Assembly: GCA_016932835.1 (NCBI GenBank)
Contig: JAFGCD010000069.1
Coordinates: 1 to 35,980, forward strand
DNA length: 35,980 nt
Source: Sedimentisphaerales bacterium
GTDB taxonomy: Bacteria; Planctomycetota; Phycisphaerae; Sedimentisphaerales; Anaerobacaceae
Reading direction: 5' to 3'
The notes under the pieces are model-generated. The model did no database searches. It was not told the DNA's origin and saw only the letters and a list, made by a program, of their open reading frames with translations. Every line of letters begins with the position of its first letter. The first letter of the stretch is position 1. A program made the position numbers and the translations under genes. Below, in pieces: positions 32,278 through 35,980 of the stretch.

Positions 32278-34272
32278 CTATTCGATGCCGGAGAGCCATG
32301 CGGCGGCGAGCCGGAGCAAGTCGGCGGGATCGACGCGGGCGTCACAGGTGAAGTCGGCTCCGCCGCAGGCGTCGCAATCCGAATAGCGCCAATAGGCGGC
32401 GAATTCGGCGTAGTCTGTGAAATCGATGCCGGTTGGTCCGGCGAGGTCGAACGGGTTGAAATTCTCCATGTATGTCACGCAGCCCAAGGGGCCGTCCCCG
32501 CCGGCGGGGACTGGGTCGGTGTGGGAGAGGCCGTCGGCATTGTCGTCGTACTGGGGGGTCTCGTCATAATAATCATGTGCGGCGGAGTAATTGAATGCTT
32601 CGAGCATGCTGATATGTCCGTTTGCGTTCGTGTCGGCATCGACGGGCGAGCCGTATTCGTTTTTCTTGTGGAGTGCGGCGACGAAACCGCGGAAGAAGGC
32701 GTCGCCCCAGGAGACGGCGTCTTCGGCGGTTGCGGCGCAGACGATTCGTCCGGGGCCCGTGAGGTCTTCGACGAGTCCGCCGGAGAAGCAGGGTAAGGCG
32801 GCTGTGGTTATTTTCGCGGCGTGCAGGCCGTCCAAGAGGACTGCGAGTTGGTCGTCGTAGATGACACCGGCGGCGAGGTAGAGAGATTCGTCGATACTGA
32901 TGATGTCGTTGGTGTCACCGTCTCTGTTGACGTCCATCCAGTCGAAGAGTCCTTCGCCGTCTTCATCTCGTCCGTCGATTTGGGGTTCGCCGCCGGCGTA
33001 TGCGAGGTCGATGCAGATTTTTCCTTCGAGTCCTGCGTCGAAGAGCTTGTATGGATAGCCTCCTTCCGGGAGCGTGCACGGGGCGTTGTTGTAGTTGTCT
33101 TCGAGCTTGTCGATGGGTCCCCAGTCGTCCTCGTCGTAAGTTCCGGTCGCATGGTCGTAGGGCTGGCGTCCGTCGCCGTCGAAGTCGAAGACTTCCCCTG
33201 CGGCGGTGTTTATGTAGCCGTCTCGGTTGGTATCGCCGAGGGCGTAATCGACGAATCGCTCGATATATACGTCGTCGTCGGAGACATAGTCACTTAGTTG
33301 GTCTATATATACATCGTTGAAAGCCGAAACGAACTTGTTGCGGTAGAATTCGGTTCCTTTGGTGTAGGCGTATTTTTTTCTGACGGTCCAGATGTTCATT
33401 CCGTGGTTGGCCCTGTAGTCTCCGCCGGTGAAGAGGCTTCGTAGCTTGAAGTCGCTTTCTGGGAAGTCTGGCTCGTCGCCGGGGTCTATTGAGATTCTTC
33501 CGCTGTTGTATCCATAGTATTCGCCGCCCTGACTTAGGGGCCCGTTGTATCCGTAGCCGTGACCTGTGATCAGGAAGATGAGTTCATCGTCGGCGTCGGT
33601 TCTTGCGGCGAGTTCGCTGAAGACCCTTTCTATATACTCGACCTTTGCGGGGTAGTCTATCATTCCTCCGGGGTTGAGGCCGGAGGGATTTTTGCCGTCG
33701 TAGTTGAGCAGATAGATGTCGGTCTGGGGTATTCCGTAACCGTTGTTGAGCATATCGTATGCGAGTTCTGCATCTTTCCAGTATCGTTCGTCGTATCCGC
33801 CGTTTAGGACGACGGCGAATATTCGTCGGATTCCGTCGGGTTGGGTCTGCTCTTCGGGCAATGCGGTCGGGGCGGCGTGGTCTGTCGTTGGGGCGGCTTG
33901 CGGGTCTATTACCGTGACTCGCCGGACGCCGGAGGCGGTTCTTCCTGCGGAGTCTTCGACGGTCAAGAGGGATTGGTAGCGGCCGGGCCGGTCAAATGTC
34001 CAGGCTGCGTATCCCGTTTGTGCGGAGGTGAAGTCGGCAGTACCGTCTCCGTCGAAATCCCAGGTGTATCTTCGTATTTCATCATCGGGTGAACTTGCCG
34101 CGCCGAAGAACGTCAGGAATTGGCCGATGTTTATTGCTGCGTCGGTTCCCGCCGAGGCCGTCGGGTTGTCAAGGGAATCGTGTGGTGCCGGAGATTCCTG
34201 ACCGGCGGCGGCTATGAGGGGCACAAGACAGACAAGCGGCAACACCAGATACCTGCGGATCAGTGATTTCAT
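32278..34272 (-). CDS. Secreted caspase/legumain-like (clan CD) cysteine protease with PKD and dockerin-like parts
   Basis: A 664-residue exported protein; ATG 34272 has AAGGA upstream and gives signal peptide YLVLPLVCLVPLIAAAG. A PKD domain follows (about 35-115, YTWDFDGDGTADFTSAQTGY). The peptidase domain begins IFAVVLNGGYDERYWKDAEL; the likely catalytic pair is His238 in LIFLITGHGYG and Cys495 in TTAALPCFSGG, the clan CD pattern. The 257 residues between them are far more than in legumain and contain calcium-loop-like stretches (GDTNRDGYINTAAG, DFDGDGRQ, DVNRDGDTND). The C-terminus (TDYAEFAAYW and VDPADLLRLAAAWL with acidic Cys-rich links) resembles planctomycete dockerin-like tails. Substrate unknown. 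Confidence 0.8.
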   Translation of the reverse strand: MKSLIRRYLVLPLVCLVPLIAAAGQESPAPHDSLDNPTASAGTDAAINIGQFLTFFGAASSPDDEIRRYTWDFDGDGTADFTSAQTGYAAWTFDRPGRYQSLLTVEDSAGRTASGVRRVTVIDPQAAPTTDHAAPTALPEEQTQPDGIRRIFAVVLNGGYDERYWKDAELAYDMLNNGYGIPQTDIYLLNYDGKNPSGLNPGGMIDYPAKVEYIERVFSELAARTDADDELIFLITGHGYGYNGPLSQGGEYYGYNSGRISIDPGDEPDFPESDFKLRSLFTGGDYRANHGMNIWTVRKKYAYTKGTEFYRNKFVSAFNDVYIDQLSDYVSDDDVYIERFVDYALGDTNRDGYINTAAGEVFDFDGDGRQPYDHATGTYDEDDWGPIDKLEDNYNNAPCTLPEGGYPYKLFDAGLEGKICIDLAYAGGEPQIDGRDEDGEGLFDWMDVNRDGDTNDIISIDESLYLAAGVIYDDQLAVLLDGLHAAKITTAALPCFSGGLVEDLTGPGRIVCAATAEDAVSWGDAFFRGFVAALHKKNEYGSPVDADTNANGHISMLEAFNYSAAHDYYDETPQYDDNADGLSHTDPVPAGGDGPLGCVTYMENFNPFDLAGPTGIDFTDYAEFAAYWRYSDCDACGGADFTCDARVDPADLLRLAAAWLSGIE

Positions 34273-34327
34273 AAAACGGTCCTTGATACAAACCCTGCTC
34301 CCAGAAAGACATCCCCCATCCATCTTC

Positions 34328-34356
34328 ATGATAGCATTTCGGCGGGGAAAAATCAA
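34328..34356 (-). promoter_or_regulatory. Promoter of the protease gene
   Basis: On the minus strand, TTGATT (34351-34356), 17 bp, TATCAT (34328-34333) with an extended -10 TG. It lies in the 140-bp gap after ispD and gives a leader of about 50 nt, supporting the start at 34272 over in-frame starts further upstream. Confidence 0.7.
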
Positions 34357-34412
34357 GCATACAGGCAGTTTCGGCAGGGTTGCCTGCGGGCTTGCGGAGA
34401 GGTCGCCGGCTA

Positions 34413-35153
34413 TTACCACTGGGCTTCGGCGTAGGGTCCGAGGGGTCCTTTGGCAATCTGCTTGGCCCTGAATTTGAGAATGGCTTCGGCGATTGCGATG
34501 TCGTTGGGGTAGGTAATCTTGATGTTTGAGGAATCGGTTTGGACTATTGCGACCTTCTGTCCGATGGCCTCGACGAGCTGGGCGTCGTCGCTGATTTTGG
34601 TTTTGTCGAGGTTCTTGAGATTGGCGTATGCCTTTTTGAGCAGTGCGGCGTCGAAGATTTGGGGGGTCTGGGCTTCGTAGAGGTCGGCCCTGACAACGGT
34701 TTCTTTTATCAGGGCATTTTCGGCGCGTTTTATAGTCGCAGTGACGGGGCAGGCGGGTATGGCCGCTCCGGTTTTTGCGGCGGCTTCGATTGTCCGGGCG
34801 ATTATCTTATCGGTGATACAGCACCTGCAGGCGTCGTGTACGGCTACCAGGTCGATATCGTCGTTGACGAGTTTCAATCCGTTTTCGACGGTTTCGAAAC
34901 GCTCGGCGCCTCCGATGAAGAACTTGACTCCGAAGAACTTGAGGTTAGGACCCCATTTTACGTTGGCGAGCTCTTCGTCGTCTCTTGCTATTCCGAGGAT
35001 GACCTGCTTTACATCCTTGCGTTCGGCGAAGATTTCGACGCTTCGGAGGAATACGGCTCGGCCGTCAACGTCGGTAAACTGCTTTTTCTTCTTTCCGCCA
35101 AACCGCGTGCCCGGTCCCGCGGCACAGATTATTGCTGCGACTGTCTTTGACAT
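34413..35153 (-). CDS. ispD: 2-C-methyl-D-erythritol 4-phosphate cytidylyltransferase
   Basis: Third step of the MEP isoprenoid pathway: CTP plus MEP to CDP-ME; cytoplasmic; 246 residues. The nucleotide loop reads AAIICAAGPGTRFGGKKKKQ followed by F and the GRAVFLRSVEIF segment; other motifs are LVAVHDACRCCITDKII, PACPVTATIKRA and EAQTPQIFDAALLKKAY, then ISDDAQLVEA. The extra lysines in the CTP loop are mildly unusual. The ATG at 35153 has AGGA nine bases upstream. It lies 57 bp after cobO, probably in one transcript. Confidence 0.93.
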   Translation of the reverse strand: MSKTVAAIICAAGPGTRFGGKKKKQFTDVDGRAVFLRSVEIFAERKDVKQVILGIARDDEELANVKWGPNLKFFGVKFFIGGAERFETVENGLKLVNDDIDLVAVHDACRCCITDKIIARTIEAAAKTGAAIPACPVTATIKRAENALIKETVVRADLYEAQTPQIFDAALLKKAYANLKNLDKTKISDDAQLVEAIGQKVAIVQTDSSNIKITYPNDIAIAEAILKFRAKQIAKGPLGPYAEAQW

Positions 35154-35210
35154 AGCTTGTTTTCCTATTGTGTTTTTTTGTTCAGCGGGGTTTTCGCATT
35201 CATCGGATGT

Positions 35211-35753
35211 CTAATATTCGATGCCCCGTCGAGCGGCGATGCCTTTATCAAAGGGATGTTTGACGTTTTTCATTTCGGTTACCAAATCCGCAAGCACTAT
35301 AAGTTCCTTTGTTGCTGCTCGGCCGGTCATGACTATCTCGACGCGGGGGTCTCTTGCATTTATAAGAGTTTTTATGTCTTTTAGTTGGGCAAGGCCTTCT
35401 ACCAGGCAGAATACGATTTCATCGAGGATGAGGATATCGTATTCTTTTTGTCGGGCGCTTGCGGCGAGCCGGTCGAGGGCATTGCGGATTGCGGTCCTTG
35501 TGGCGGCGACGGCGGCCTGGTCGTCGCGGGATTTGGCCATATCCCAGGAGATCGGCAGGGCCTCGGCGGCGATATTAAAAGGAGCGTCTTTCAGTGCGAT
35601 GCGTTCGCCGGTTTCTGCTGACGGCGGTTTCAAGAACTGATATATCAGGACGGAGTTTCCCCTTCCGGCGGCGCGGAGGGCCAATCCGAGTGCGGCGGTA
35701 GTTTTGCCTTTGCCGTCGCCGGTATAGATTTGTACGAGTCCCTTTTCAAGCAT
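35211..35753 (-). CDS. cobO: Cob(I)yrinic acid a,c-diamide (corrinoid) adenosyltransferase
   Basis: Transfers the adenosyl group of ATP to cob(I)alamin or precursors; cytoplasmic; 180 residues, the usual CobO/BtuR size. It opens LVQIYTGDGKGKTTAALGLA (P-loop), continues LIYQFLKPPSAETGE, and has the second nucleotide motif DILILDEIVFCLVEGL and EIVMTGRAATKELIVLADLV plus ITEMKNVKHPFDKGI-like end (TEMKNVKHPFDKGIAARRGI). The ATG at 35753 has no clear ribosome site. Only this cobalamin gene is visible, so it may serve salvage or a pathway encoded elsewhere. Confidence 0.93.
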   Translation of the reverse strand: MLEKGLVQIYTGDGKGKTTAALGLALRAAGRGNSVLIYQFLKPPSAETGERIALKDAPFNIAAEALPISWDMAKSRDDQAAVAATRTAIRNALDRLAASARQKEYDILILDEIVFCLVEGLAQLKDIKTLINARDPRVEIVMTGRAATKELIVLADLVTEMKNVKHPFDKGIAARRGIEY

Positions 35754-35903
35754 GGCACCATATTAAAGGCGGCGACGCGCGATTAAAAGACAAAAAGCAA
35801 TAAACGCGGTTGCAGAGCCGGATTTTGTGACTCGCGGCATTTTTCAGAAGGAGTGCGGATGTGGAGCGGGCGGCGAAGACTGCCGGCATGATGTTGCACG
35901 CGA

Positions 35904-35980
35904 TTACCCGTTTCTCCAGGGTTTGAGTTGGTTTTTTTCGATTCTGAGTAGGTGTAGTCGTGCGAATTCCTGCAAGCCGT
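35904..35980 (-). CDS. C-terminal fragment of an unidentified protein (runs off right edge)
   Basis: On the minus strand one frame enters from the edge and ends at TAA 35904-35906 with GLQEFARLHLLRIEKNQ then LKPWRNG. The amphipathic Arg/Leu-rich composition is protein-like, whereas the other two minus-strand frames give low-quality sequence. Only 24 codons are present, so the product cannot be named. The 150 bp between it and cobO hold nothing I can support. Confidence 0.4.
   Translation of the reverse strand, partial: GLQEFARLHLLRIEKNQLKPWRNG

Overview
The window reads as a chromosomal segment of a bacterium, most likely a member of the Planctomycetota and probably Phycisphaerae-like. This is an inference from gene content: a large exported PQQ-type beta-propeller protein with a Rossmann-like N-terminus, a secreted protease with a dockerin-like C-terminus, exported glycoside hydrolases, and a short murC-murB-ddl-ftsQ cluster. 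No rRNA or tRNA gene, CRISPR array, transposase or phage gene was seen. Most genes lie on the minus strand, in well-packed operons whose start regions often carry good sigma-70-type promoters (-35/-10 boxes 16-18 bp apart).

Region 1 (1-7113, minus): the 5' part of dnaE with its own promoter, preceded by a three-gene osmotic-stress operon. In transcription order this is a fused trehalose-6-phosphate synthase/phosphatase, a TreT-like GT4 glycosyltransferase and an MscS-type mechanosensitive channel. The gene set and order match the trehalose operon described in the archaeon Thermoproteus tenax.

Region 2 (7444-9884, plus): asd, truA and a small helical-repeat protein, behind a near-consensus promoter. 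The next 700 bp (9885-10585) has no gene but holds a hairpin, 37-bp tandem repeats with inverted relatives, a helically phased A/T-tract array and a heptamer repeat.

Region 3 (10586-21860, minus): eleven genes in two adjacent transcription units. The first encodes a 1013-residue exported beta-propeller protein, two ModA-like binding lipoproteins, a half-size TSUP/TauE permease, two small membrane proteins of unknown family, and a ModB-type permease with a ModC-type ATPase. An internal promoter and a structured leader precede the TSUP gene. The second unit encodes a lipoprotein that also has a C-terminal membrane anchor, a MacB/FtsX-type permease and a LolD/MacB-type ATPase. This is the most likely place for an undescribed system: oxyanion or metal uptake tied to envelope proteins.

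Region 4 (22122-24864, plus): an exported GH16 enzyme and two translationally coupled YkgJ-type cysteine-cluster proteins.

Region 5 (24858-35980, minus): murC-murB-ddl-ftsQ for peptidoglycan precursor synthesis and division; an exported GH2 enzyme with a GATase-like tail; a secreted caspase/legumain-like protease with PKD, calcium-loop and dockerin-like segments; ispD (isoprenoid precursors); cobO (corrinoid adenosylation); and the last codons of an unidentified gene at the right edge.
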